From Symbiodinium microadriaticum (taxonomy: Eukaryota > Sar > Dinophyceae > Suessiales > Symbiodiniaceae), in the NCBI GenBank assembly GCA_001939145.1, contig LSRX01000662.1, forward strand, positions 174,908 through 238,907: a DNA stretch of 64,000 bases, read 5' to 3'. The notes under the pieces are model-generated. The model had not been told where the DNA came from and did no database searches. It saw only the letters and a list, made by a program, of their open reading frames with translations. Positions 33,159-43,274 of the stretch are shown in pieces. The position numbers and the translations under genes were made by a program. Numbering within the stretch: the stretch's first letter is position 1; each line of letters opens with the position of its first letter.

Positions 33159-36100
33159 GCCAATGCGGATGGGCTTGGGAGCTGCTCCTCAACTCGCTTG
33201 ATCCAGACTGCATACACGTTTCTACGATGCTCGCGCAAGATAGGCTGCAGAACCGCACACACTCCATCATCCGTAATATACCACTGATCATTCAACTTGA
33301 GGTGCGAGCGGTAATGTCCGGAGTGAGGTGTCTCTCCGTAGTGAAGTATCGCGGCCGTGACCTCATAACGAGCCCAAGTTACATTTAGATTCTCCTCAAA
33401 CACAGGCATCATGACAAAGTCTTGGATATGAGCCTCCGCTGTGTTCTTGCTCCCGCCCGTATATCTGGCAAGCTGTAGGAAGGTTTGTGTGGGGGGCGAC
33501 AGCAAAGCATACACATATCCACGATCATGCCAAGCCTGTACAGCATCTTGCAAATCGAACGCAGCGTAGGGGATCGGAAGGATGAGTGGTGCATGACCTG
33601 ACTCATGTTGCGTGAGCTGCCTGTCTTGCCAAGATCTGGCCTCCCACCATCCGTGCCTCCACTGGGCGCCCGCGAGCAGGTGGGCCGTAAACTCGACGGC
33701 ATCCTGCTGTGTTGAGGAGAAGTCCCATCGAGGCACGCATCGTCTCATGAGGAACTGGTGCTTAAGCGTAATGGCCTGTTGGCGTAGGGCTGCAGCACCG
33801 CAAAGTCGAAGAAGAGGGCGAAGTCCTGCAGGAGCGACCGAGGCTTCGGGAAACTGCGCAAGAATAGCAGCGACGGACGCATTTGCGTAGCAATGATTGC
33901 CTGGGTTGTCGAGCTTGAGATAAAGAGGCCAATCCGCAGGAAGGACACCAGAACCTGCCACAGGCGGATGCTCGTCATTGGTAGCGGAGGTCTGTGCTGA
34001 GAGTCCCAACCGAGTACCCAAGGATGACTTTGAGGAAGCATCAACCTGCGGTGTAGACATACACTCGCTCAGGGTCTGTTGTTGCATGGTCGTGACAGTT
34101 GTATGGAGCACGGGTTGCCTGGACGAGTCAGTCTCAGGGGTGGACTTGTCGGGGCTCCTACCAGCTCTGGCCGCCAAAAACTGGAACAATGCTGGGCATT
34201 TGACAGCATGATCACGACTATCCTTGGCCTCACTGCCACAGAATTGACAGGGCCTAGCAAACAATGCCACCAGACTCTGCGCTTCAGAGTGTGCACTTCG
34301 ACGACCAAGCTCCCAGGCAGCTGCATGTTGTTGCTGCCAATGTATCTTGATCTTGGTGGCATGGCGAACTCGTTGAGTACAGAGTATACACTGTTTGGCA
34401 AGACATATGAGGGCATGACCTTGCGTACGAAGACATGTGATGGGATCATCCAGCATCTGACGAGCTTTTTCAAGGGATTGCATTTCCAAGAGATCGCTCG
34501 GGGGCTTGGGAGAAGTATGCGTTTCACGAGCCTCGATAAGCTGTAAGAGCTCTGTTGAAGTATGTCCCTCCGCAATCTTTTCCTTCACCCAACTGCAATG
34601 TCCATCCTGGATATGTTTGGTGATGGACGACCAATCATGTAGACGCATGTGACAAAAACGACACATGGGAATGCCAAATAGAGTGTGGCGCTCCCGGTCG
34701 AAGACAAGCTTAGATCGATGCACAATGTCCGGATGCTTCTTCTTGATGTGCTGTGACAAACCTTCGCGTGTGCCAAAGTAAATGCCACATTCTGGACACG
34801 CGACCTCACAGACCTCGGCCTTGCGGACGTACATGATGTGCATGCCCTCCGGCTGCGCAGCATGCGCCGAAAGCTGTTCCAAGATGAAGTGGATTCGACT
34901 CGTCTCCCTCTGCTTGAGGCCTGGACTTCGGAAGCAGTCTAACTCGATGGATCGACAAAGTTGGCGAGCACCTGCGAAGAGCATGGCAATGGGATCAATG
35001 CCTGCGCGACGAAGTACTTCCACATTTGAGATGCCATGCTCGTAGACACGGAGAATCTTACGCATGTGTCCGGCCACTGTCGAGGAAACCTTTTTGACAA
35101 CTTCAGCCGAGACCCCAACACCAACCAAACCATAAACGAGGGAGCTAAGAACAATGGCTCGATAGAGCCGCACTCTGTGGCCTGTGGAGAGCGCGCTGCG
35201 TGACCGCAGGGGTTTGCGAAGCTGCCTGAAAGCGCTATCTGCTTTGTGTGCACGAATCTGAACTGTTTGTGACTCAAAGCCTGTGTACGAAAGAACAGCC
35301 CCCAAGTAGTCCAGTTTATCCACGCAGGGCAGATAAATATCCCGAGCTGCCTGAATGCGGAGACACTGCACGCCATGCCTCATCTTGAAGAATTTCTTCT
35401 GCATCTTGGCCACCAGCTGACCTCGAAGTTGGATGACAATGTGGGATTTGGTGTAGTTGATTTGTAGACCCATCGACTCTAAGGTTTCAATGAGGACACG
35501 AAGATGTTGGACAGAATCACATAGTTCACGTTCATTGTGAATAATCCAGCTTCCATGCGTGTCGTCTGCAAAGATGCTGAGATGTCGACGAGACCAACCA
35601 GCCCCGAGCGCGCTGTCCAAGCGACGGCAGAGCCTGACAGTCCAGCATGCGTACAGGATAGGAGCAATCGGACACCCTTGACGTAATCCGCGAGTCATGT
35701 GGATGCGTTGAATCTGCCCGCCATGATCAATGACACATACCGAACGACAATGTACCTGCATAACTGCATTCGCCAAGTGAAGTGGCACCCCAGCCTCGCA
35801 CATGGAACAATAGAGCTCGGAATGCGGCACTGAATCGAAGGCCTTCGCCAAGTCCAAGCTACACATGAAACCTCCCACAAGGCTAATCCTGGGTTCATCA
35901 AGAATCTTGCTGGTGTGATCGCGTTGATGCTGACTCAACAGGTCACGAACCTCGGTGCAGTGAAGACTGGAGCGAAGCAGGGCATCCAGTGTTCCAGCCT
36001 GGGGCCGGTAGGCGTATTGTGGCACATCAGCGAGCGCTGCTCGGACGAAAGGAGTGATCTCCCGTCTCAGGATGAGAAGAAAACCCTTGCTATCTGCCGA

Positions 36101-38146
36101 GAGTAATCCAATGGATCTCAGATGCTCAGGACAAGTAGGAGTCTTATTGGGCTTCGGAAGCCAAGCAAGCTGAACGACGCTCCATTCATGAGGCAGTACA
36201 GGGTTGCTCTGGCAAAGCGCCTGCTGGGACACCCGAGCCAGAGCGGACGCAGACATCGTGATGTTGTCCTTCCACGTCTTCACCGCCGGCTCATGTCTCG
36301 GAACTGCTTTATGTGATGTCAGCTGCGACAGTGCCCATGTCCAAGATTCGACAGAGAACATATGCACGGGAAGCGGGAGCATCTCAGGACATGCGAATGC
36401 TGTGCCTGTGAAGAGCTTTGCAGCATGTCTAGAAAGCGCTCGACATTCTTCAGCAGGTGACATCAAGAACCCTGCGGAGTCTCGAAGACGAATCCCCTGT
36501 TTGAAGGTTTTGGGCGCAAGCCATCTAACACACCTATAGAGCCCCTTGGTATCTCCCTTAGCTGCTGCGTCCTCTGCCATCTGCAGGATCTGCTGGTGTT
36601 GCTGCACTTTGCGTTCCCGTGCAGCTCGCCGGAGTGCTTTATGAGCCTGGTTCATTTGCTGGTAGAGCCGAAAACGCTCAAAGATGCCCTTGAGCGTCTG
36701 AGCCGCCGTGGCTTTGAACCTAGCTCGAGCACACCAGTAGCTTCTGACCGGGCTGTCGATGCTTGCAACCTGCGGTTTTTGCGGAGGCGCCTGAACAGTG
36801 GACCCCTGCGCCAGACATTGCTTGAGCCACGCCAAATCCTGGTGCTGCTGTGGTGTCTCGATAAGCGCGGTAATGCCTGGTTTTCTCACCCGGCTCTGCG
36901 CATGCTTCCAAGGTCGCCAGTCCCACTTAAGAGAGGCTCGGACAGGCAAGTGTCCTGAGGTTCGCCATCCGGCAAGTGGAACCGTTGCTGGAGCGGCATT
37001 TCTGGCCTGATTGTCAGCCAGAACTTTGCGCACGATCAGATAGTCGATCTGTGATTTCCCATTCGGGTGACGGTAGGTGTAGCGCTTCTGTCGCCAGGAG
37101 TTGAGAGCGCAAAGCCCATGTCTTCGAAGCATAGCGCCAATCCATTGGCGCTCTTCAGTCAGATGCGGGCGGTCTGCGCCCCGGTGCACACCGTGTCCAA
37201 CATGGGGTGGAGAGGGCTCCAAAACACAATTTAGGTCACCCCCAATCACAACCGAGGACCGCGCCGGCAGAGATCCAACGTGTGTGTCTAGCAACTTCAG
37301 GAGACTGTTACGTCTTTTCATAACATCTTCTAAGAGTTCCCCGTTGAAGGGAAGAGCATGTTGATATATCGTGATCAAATCAACATGCTGCTGAAGCGCA
37401 AAGGCTCTGACATGAAGCAGCCTACCAGGAACAATCTCTTGCCATCGGATCAGCTCCTTACTGAAAGTGTCCTGACGCAAGCCAATAAGAACTCCGCCGG
37501 ATTTGGGCTTGGAGGAAGCTGAGTGGCAGAAGTACCACCCATCCGCAGCCCAGTCACAGCTTGCGCTCCAGTGTGTCTCCTGAAGCATAAGGACACGGAC
37601 ATGTCCTTGCTGTCGAAGCCAAACCATGAGCTCAGCCATCAGCACCTGCGTGAGCCCTCCTACGTTCCACGTGATGCATTCCAGGCGGAGCTGAGTAGAC
37701 GCAGATGGGGTAGCAATTTGTTGCTGAAGAAGATCAGGCTGAGCAACCAGTTGCTTGCCCCGATACACTGAATGCCCATGTCTCAGAGCTCGTTTCACAG
37801 CTCTTTGCAGAGATCTCTTCTTTATGCCAGAAAGCTGCTGAACCTGCTGCACCGGAAAAATTCCCCCATTCTTTGCCGAAGCTTCAGATACGCCTGGGGG
37901 TGCGGTATCAACCCTCACGCCAACGGCCCCTCCGAGTAGTTTGTACTGAAGATCTTGTGGCCGTACCTGGACTTGGGACCAGGGCGAGCGATCGCCGAGT
38001 GATGTACATACTGAGTCTTGCAGCTTGGTAGATAACCGTGCTGGTTGAAATAAGGAATGTTCCTCGGCTTCGGGATAGTCAGGCGGGGTGTGCTCACGAC
38101 CAGCGCAGGGAAAGGTGGCCAACCCGTCCCAAATGTGAAACCCCAT
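33155..38146 (-). CDS. Retrotransposon polyprotein: endonuclease, reverse transcriptase, zinc fingers, ubiquitin-specific protease
   Basis: The frame is open from 38212. I choose the ATG at 38146 because it follows the ORF0 stop by two bases; this gives 1663 residues. Numbered from 38212 (M1), the N-terminus has a basic segment KKRSLQRAVKRALRHG (131-146). An AP-type endonuclease spans about 176-432: WNVGG 182, QE 211-212, GGDLN 324, IDYLIVR 389, and SGH 419-421 in place of the usual SDH. A LINE reverse transcriptase spans about 675-935: LPKPNK 685, LDLAKAFD with D787, GLRQGCPIAP 842, FADD 881-884. A thumb-like part (YLGAVLS 969) follows. Three C2H2 fingers share C-x2-C-x12-H-x4-H (C1139, C1184, C1275), with a CCHC knuckle at 1322-1339. 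The C-terminus (about 1428-1672) is a USP/C19 deubiquitinase: Cys box GNHCYANA with C1441, QQDA 1502, SGHY with H1633, WYITDD with D1648. At about 245 residues it is shorter than most USPs and shows no CxxC zinc ribbon. Catalytic residues of RT and USP appear intact. Confidence 0.9.
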   Translation of the reverse strand: MGFHIWDGLATFPCAGREHTPPDYPEAEEHSLFQPARLSTKLQDSVCTSLGDRSPWSQVQVRPQDLQYKLLGGAVGVRVDTAPPGVSEASAKNGGIFPVQQVQQLSGIKKRSLQRAVKRALRHGHSVYRGKQLVAQPDLLQQQIATPSASTQLRLECITWNVGGLTQVLMAELMVWLRQQGHVRVLMLQETHWSASCDWAADGWYFCHSASSKPKSGGVLIGLRQDTFSKELIRWQEIVPGRLLHVRAFALQQHVDLITIYQHALPFNGELLEDVMKRRNSLLKLLDTHVGSLPARSSVVIGGDLNCVLEPSPPHVGHGVHRGADRPHLTEERQWIGAMLRRHGLCALNSWRQKRYTYRHPNGKSQIDYLIVRKVLADNQARNAAPATVPLAGWRTSGHLPVRASLKWDWRPWKHAQSRVRKPGITALIETPQQHQDLAWLKQCLAQGSTVQAPPQKPQVASIDSPVRSYWCARARFKATAAQTLKGIFERFRLYQQMNQAHKALRRAARERKVQQHQQILQMAEDAAAKGDTKGLYRCVRWLAPKTFKQGIRLRDSAGFLMSPAEECRALSRHAAKLFTGTAFACPEMLPLPVHMFSVESWTWALSQLTSHKAVPRHEPAVKTWKDNITMSASALARVSQQALCQSNPVLPHEWSVVQLAWLPKPNKTPTCPEHLRSIGLLSADSKGFLLILRREITPFVRAALADVPQYAYRPQAGTLDALLRSSLHCTEVRDLLSQHQRDHTSKILDEPRISLVGGFMCSLDLAKAFDSVPHSELYCSMCEAGVPLHLANAVMQVHCRSVCVIDHGGQIQRIHMTRGLRQGCPIAPILYACWTVRLCRRLDSALGAGWSRRHLSIFADDTHGSWIIHNERELCDSVQHLRVLIETLESMGLQINYTKSHIVIQLRGQLVAKMQKKFFKMRHGVQCLRIQAARDIYLPCVDKLDYLGAVLSYTGFESQTVQIRAHKADSAFRQLRKPLRSRSALSTGHRVRLYRAIVLSSLVYGLVGVGVSAEVVKKVSSTVAGHMRKILRVYEHGISNVEVLRRAGIDPIAMLFAGARQLCRSIELDCFRSPGLKQRETSRIHFILEQLSAHAAQPEGMHIMYVRKAEVCEVACPECGIYFGTREGLSQHIKKKHPDIVHRSKLVFDRERHTLFGIPMCRFCHMRLHDWSSITKHIQDGHCSWVKEKIAEGHTSTELLQLIEARETHTSPKPPSDLLEMQSLEKARQMLDDPITCLRTQGHALICLAKQCILCTQRVRHATKIKIHWQQQHAAAWELGRRSAHSEAQSLVALFARPCQFCGSEAKDSRDHAVKCPALFQFLAARAGRSPDKSTPETDSSRQPVLHTTVTTMQQQTLSECMSTPQVDASSKSSLGTRLGLSAQTSATNDEHPPVAGSGVLPADWPLYLKLDNPGNHCYANASVAAILAQFPEASVAPAGLRPLLRLCGAAALRQQAITLKHQFLMRRCVPRWDFSSTQQDAVEFTAHLLAGAQWRHGWWEARSWQDRQLTQHESGHAPLILPIPYAAFDLQDAVQAWHDRGYVYALLSPPTQTFLQLARYTGGSKNTAEAHIQDFVMMPVFEENLNVTWARYEVTAAILHYGETPHSGHYRSHLKLNDQWYITDDGVCAVLQPILREHRRNVYAVWIKRVEEQLPSPSALA

Positions 38147-38151
38147 GTTCA
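38144..38151 (-). promoter_or_regulatory. ORF0 stop followed two bases later by the RT ORF ATG
   Basis: The minus strand reads TGA-AC-ATGG. The ATG has G at +4. The close spacing fits reinitiation after ORF0 and helps decide the start of the long ORF. Confidence 0.6.
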
Positions 38152-38406
38152 GAGCAACGGTCTGTATGCCGGATAGTTGTATGCACAGAAAGCTGAGAAG
38201 ATCAAAAAGCACTCTTCAGGGAATAGGGCACGCGCGTCGCGAATGACGTCAGCTGCAGAGGCCTCCTTCCAATAGGCCTGTAGCAGCTCGTCCGCGTATT
38301 GAGCTGCCGTAGCTGACTCAAGGGAATCCCTGCAAAAGTACTCAGAGATAATGTCACGGGCTGCAGCTTTCAGATGCAAACACTCCGATATCCCATTGCT
38401 GGTCAT
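38149..38406 (-). CDS. ORF0, small leader ORF of the retrotransposon
   Basis: Its 85 residues start 38 nt inside the microsatellite edge and end two bases before the proposed RT ORF start. The protein is mixed charged and probably helical, with LESATAAQYADELLQAYWKE in the middle and an aromatic C-terminus (AFCAYNYPAYRPLL). No domain recognised. It could be a short regulatory peptide or a remnant that sets up translation of the long ORF. Confidence 0.5.
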   Translation of the reverse strand: MTSNGISECLHLKAAARDIISEYFCRDSLESATAAQYADELLQAYWKEASAADVIRDARALFPEECFLIFSAFCAYNYPAYRPLL

Positions 38407-38443
38407 AGGACCACCCGCCGCGTTTGAACCGCTCGTGGCGCTT

Positions 38444-38526
38444 TACTGCTACTGCTACTGCTACTGCTACTGCTACTGCTACTGCTACTGCTACTGCTAC
38501 TGCTACTGCTACTGCTACTGCTACTG

Positions 38527-38593
<67 letters not shown>

Positions 38594-38660
38594 GGCGACG
38601 AAGACGGCGACGATGACGGCGACGATGACGAGGACGACGACTGCGACTACTGACTACTAC
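38444..38660. repeat. CTACTG/CTA/GAC microsatellite flanking the retrotransposon 5' end
   Basis: (TACTGC)n to about 38527, (TAC)n to 38593, then gac/gat-type units. Same units and orientation as 30232-30356. Confidence 0.95.
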
Positions 38661-39521
38661 ATCACAGAACATCTACCATTTGCTGTGCTTGCCTCTTCTT
38701 ATCATTGTCATATGTCATTACGGAGGACATGACGGATTATCCGGATGATCTGTGACAGAGTTCGGATTGCAAGTGCTTTGCTCCAGCTTAAAAACTTAAA
38801 GTACCTCCCTACTGCCATTTAATCTCCCCTTGAGAGCCCTTCTGTTATCATGGAAGCCGTCTGCCACTCTGCAAAATGGGTGTTTCCGATGCTTGACGTA
38901 TAAGCCGGAAGGGCGGGACCCCAAGCTTTCGGAAACAGATCCCAGCTAATTCGCCCGAAGATCCAGGATACAACAAGGGATAAACTTAAATGCACCCAAG
39001 ATCCCACTGGGAGTCTTGAAATATGGCCTCTGGAAACCCACAAGTCGAAGCGGCTCGCAGGGCTTTAGGCTATAGGAAGCCCGACACCCGAAACCCAACT
39101 TGTGCACCCAATCTGCTTCTCAAAAGGCGGGGCTCCCTCGATAAGCCAAACATAAACCCCATCTTTCTGATACTTCTTATGCTCCATAGTTCTGCGATGT
39201 CTTTTTTTACACTTGCTACTACTTCAATCTCTTTTCCCTCAGGGTTAGGCTTGGGAGGGCGTCATACTCCGAGGATCCCTCCTACCCTCAACCCAAAACC
39301 CCAAACCCCCTTACCTTCAACCCTAAAACCAACACCCCTAAACTCGAAATCCGAAGAGCCCTTAAAACCATCAACCCTAAACTCCAAATTTCTCAAAGAG
39401 CCCTTGAGCCTTTAAGCCCACAACCGTCCACCCCTCCGGGGGTCTGGTGCCTAAGAACTCGCCGAAGCCCCGGAGGTCCAGGGAGATGCCCGAGGAAGAG
39501 AAGCCTCCGGTTGCATTCCTT

Positions 39522-39569
39522 TAAGATACAATATATAATGTATAATATATAATAACGAAAAACATATAC

Positions 39570-39601
<32 letters not shown>

Positions 39602-39602
39602 A

Positions 39603-39638
<36 letters not shown>

Positions 39639-39671
39639 TGTATGTATGTATGTATGTGTATGTATATATAG
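39522..39671. repeat. TA, TATATG and (TATG)n microsatellite
   Basis: Contains about a dozen consecutive tgta/tatg tetranucleotides at 39610-39656. Confidence 0.95.
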
Positions 39672-39693
39672 AGGTCCTTTCCAGGGGGTTTCA

Positions 39694-39725
39694 GGTTTAA
39701 GGGTTAGGGTTTAGGGTTTTAAGGG
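39694..39725 (+). repeat. Interstitial telomere-like block (TTTAGGG type)
   Basis: Consecutive tttaaggg, ttaggg, tttaggg and ttttaaggg words. Confidence 0.7.
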
Positions 39726-42597
39726 CGTGATTTAACGCTAAAAGCTCCTTGCATAGGGGGGCTTTTTGGATTGAAGGGTTTTGAGCATTGGGGGCTTTAG
39801 AGACTGGGTGTTAGGGGTTGAGGGGCTCAGGGGTTCTGCGGGGGCCCCGTAGGTCAGGGTGCTCTGTCATTAGGCCTCCTGCACGTCTTTTTTGCAGACC
39901 CTGGCCAGAAATCCGACAAGCATCCCGCGATGTTTTGTCGGGCATGCAGTTTTTGAAGCATATGAGTTGTCTCGAGGGGTGGAAGCTGGCCAAGGTCTCA
40001 GCAAGGATGTGGGTAGCCGGCACAGCTTAAGGCAAGTTAAGAGGTGGGCAGTAGCGGTCATGTGGGGGCTTGCTTTAGGTTCGCTTTTGGCTTTTGGTTT
40101 GTCTTCCTCATGTTGGAAAAAACTTGAGCATGGGGGATCCTAATCGAAAGCGTCCATCCTCCGACCCCTCTTCTGGCAAGCCTCCCCCGAACAAAAACGT
40201 CCCGAAGAATGCCAGGAGGGCTGTGGCTGCAGTGTGCAAAACTCTTGCTTCTGCATTGCGGGGGTTTTGCGGAGAATGTCTGACTTTCGTATGACTACGT
40301 GTGCTGGGAGGCGTAAGAAGCCTGGGATCTTGGGCTCCCCAAAGATCCAGAGCTACTCTAAAGGGCCCCCAAAAGGGCACTGAAGGCCTCAACGCCCCAA
40401 GAAGGAGGTTCACCCAACTCCCAAAAGCCCGCTCGAAGAGCTCGCCTGTGTTGAGGCTCATCCCGGGCGAATCGATCTGGGAGTGGCCGAGGGTTTTTCG
40501 GACGAAGGCAAGGTGAACCCATGGTTTTGTTAGCTACAGAGATGGTGATAGATAGCTTTTGTCGTAGTCATCCCTTGACTTTGTAGTTTGTTCTCAGACA
40601 GACCGAATAATGTTCTGCTGTGATCTGACTGTGGCTTTGGCGGCTACGGAAACTTAGCTTCGACAAGACATATTCTGTCTTGGGCTAATCCCTGAAGGCT
40701 TAAAGCTTTTTACTGGTAGTTTGCTTTCCCGATGGCTTGCTACCCTTTCGAACGTTTTTCGGGCTCAGGTGTTGGGGGTTGGGCTGTTTGTGTGATACGG
40801 CAGCATTCACTCACAGGTGGCGTATGCTCTGGTTGGTGGGCGGCAGAGTTAGCCTTTGTTTGACTCCGTCCTGAACCCCAAGCCCAAATCACGATGCAGA
40901 ACCTCGAGAAATGAAGGCTTAAAATTGCAGCTGCGGCGTGTAGCCTCAGCCGGTTTGGGCAGTGTTTGAGCAGCCAACCTCGTTCAATCCTACCATCAGA
41001 AACACCTCAAGCCGGCGGAAAGCCGGGTCCTGTGCATACGGGTTGGGCGTGTAGGTTGTTCGTTACAGCAACTTTACATGCCACTCCCGAGCATCCCGCC
41101 GTCGCGCCAGGGCCATGTGAGCGCGCGGATCTTGGAGAGCCTGTGAAGCCGCTGAGAAAGGAGCCTATCACAGTTCATGTTCAGGTGATGGAGTTTTCCA
41201 GATTCGGGTTTCAGGGTTGAGGGTTCGAGTCCACCATCACGGCTCCGGAGGAAGAAACGCATCCCGCAGCCCCACACTCTAAACTCCTACATTTCCGAAA
41301 AGCCAAAGCCACACGTCGAAGTGCTTTCTGGGCTTCCCTTAGACTCTGGCATGCTGTAGCATCCCCAATGGCACGCTCATTCCGGAGCACCTGCGGGGAG
41401 TTTGTTAAAGGAAGATGCCGGCTGTTACAGTCGGGTTTTCCCCTTGATATGCCCATTCGCGGTTTCTTTTGATTCAGGGGATCCGTTTTGCCGCGGTCTT
41501 TCGCCAATGATTCTTCTACTCAAGATGAATATTCGGATCTCTCATTTCTGAAAGTCTCGTTTCAATGTCCTAGAGCTTAAGCTGCACTCAAAGGTGACTG
41601 CCATCGGCATCCAGCCCCTGCGCATGATGTGGCAAAGGGGTAATTTAGGAGCCTTAACGATTAGAACCGGGTTTTGGGCTCTGTAGTATAGCTATAATAG
41701 GGAGGCCTAAGGAAGAATCTTGGTAATTATTTCGGCTTCTGCAGTAACGCAAAGCAGTGAGGCTCCGGACAAAAGTACCCAAAAACTCAGAAGCCGCCGA
41801 AGCAGGGGGCAACAACATCCCCCCAAAAGGCTCTTGAAAAGGCCAATATGAGCTCCTAAAGTTCGGGAAAAGAAGGACAGCAGCAACAAGCATCGGGAGA
41901 GAACTACCATAGAAATGCGGCCATCCGTCGGCGACCTTCCGCAGTGCTGCTGCCTCTGCGTACAATTCTAACAACCCTGACACCCCGCCCCTTGACAAAA
42001 AGCAAAAAACCTACGGTCCACCGCTTAGGTTTTGACTGGGCGTTAGGGTCTGGATGGAAGAACCAATATCACCCCTGGCATCAAATATGCCGGCGGCGCC
42101 ATCTGCATGAAGCTCTCGTTTTCCAGCACACTGGCAGCAAGCGGGGGGGTCTACACCAGGGCCAGCAGGATTTCAGACAAAGGACATCAACAGCGTAACA
42201 AGCTTCGAATGCAGCCTTGTGATGACCTGCAAAGCTTAAGATTCCGGGTTTGAGCTTTTATGGCTCAAGCGGCTCGGTGTTTCGGGGCTTTCCCTTCAGG
42301 GTTTTCAGGGTTTGAGTCTTCAGCACGTAGGCCTTTAGAAAACTTGGAACGTCGGTTCCGGTGCTCACACGGACAGGGTCAAGGTGAAAAGCACCTCTAC
42401 TGATTCCCTTCGGCCCTTGGGATCTTGAAGTTTTGCAGTAGACATGTAGGAGAAGACTAGCTGGAGCCGGCCCTGGACCTTGAAGCGACTTGCACAGAAA
42501 CACTTCGCCAGCGGCGCATGCTCCCGGGCGTGATGCCCGTGAGGTCGCTGCCTGTCGGCATCCGAACATGAACTTCCACATAAAACATGAATTATAC

Positions 42598-42675
42598 CAT
42601 CTATATATATATAATATATATATATATATGTATATAAATGTATATACATATGCATACATATATATATATATATAA
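42598..42675. repeat. TA/TACATA microsatellite
   Basis: Runs of ta with tgta and catac interruptions. Confidence 0.9.
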
Positions 42676-43241
42676 TTTTGTTGCATACATATATTATGGT
42701 AGTAGAGTAGACAGGCCCACCGCCCTGCAACCCGAGTGTGCAAGCCCCGGCCGATCGCAGACTTCCAAGCCCTGAAGCTCGAACCCGTAATAGTAATTAT
42801 AACAATAGTAGTTATAATAATTATAGTAGTAAGAATAACAATCATAATAATAATACTAGTATTTAATCCACCTCCAGTAGCTCCCGGGCTGCGAAAGCAC
42901 TTGGAAGCCCTTGCGAGCCAACACCATAGAACTCAAGACTCAGGGAGAATGCTTCCATCGCACCGAATACCGAAAGCTTTGAGTGAACGTTTCATTGACG
43001 ACTATCGCGGAACAGGTCTATGTGCTTTTATCGACATCTCGTGAAGAGAAAAGCCAGCCAACATCACATGAACACGATTGGTTCCCAAACTAAAAAAGTG
43101 GTGAACTCCTCAGAGATAGTAACTTCTAAGTCTGTTTGAGGACTTAAACCTCGGAGTGCTGAACTCGGCCGCAGGCTGGAGCAGAGCCCCTGTGTTCGGA
43201 GCGTCTTCTCCTCTTCGGATTCCGAAAGCTCGCCGAAGATT

Positions 43242-43274
43242 TGGGGTTTAGGGTTTAGGGTTTTAGGGTTTAAG
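43242..43274 (+). repeat. Interstitial telomere-like block (TTTAGGG type)
   Basis: ggggtttagggtttaggg followed by ttttaggg and tttaagg. Confidence 0.8.

Larger units (their letters stand above)
30357..38443 (-). mobile_element. Non-LTR (LINE-type) retrotransposon with USP and dioxygenase domains, about 8.1 kb
   Basis: The element is bounded on both sides by CTACTG/CTA microsatellite. It contains, in minus-strand order, ORF0 (38406-38149), the endonuclease/RT/USP ORF (38146-33155), a gag-like ORF (33158-32211), a short ORF opening at 32211 and a dioxygenase-like ORF ending at 30688. The leader between microsatellite and first ATG is only about 37 nt and the 3' untranslated part about 330 nt. 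There are no long terminal repeats and no integrase, and the RT is of the LINE type with an AP-like endonuclease. The 5-kb main ORF has no stop, so this copy is young. Exact ends are inferred from the microsatellite edges; I could not see a separate target-site duplication. Confidence 0.85.
38661..43235. other. Gene-poor DNA with telomere-like and TA-rich repeats
   Basis: No supportable gene. It includes degenerate CCCTAAA words at 39290-39415, TATG/TA repeats at 39522-39671, a TTTAGGG block at 39694-39725, a TA-rich tract at 42598-42675 and an AAT/TAG-like tract at 42790-42862. Confidence 0.5.

Noticed and set aside
33409-38212. Plus- and minus-strand ORFs of 60-170 residues inside the retrotransposon main ORF
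   Set aside because: They are shadows of the long frame and carry no independent motif.
39610-39656. Regular short repeats considered as a CRISPR array
   Set aside because: They are tetranucleotide microsatellite units without spacers, in a eukaryotic context.
42250-42275. Sequence resembling the end of the dinoflagellate spliced leader (ttttatggctcaag)
   Set aside because: Two extra bases interrupt the match, the leading CCGTAGCC part is missing and no donor site context is visible.
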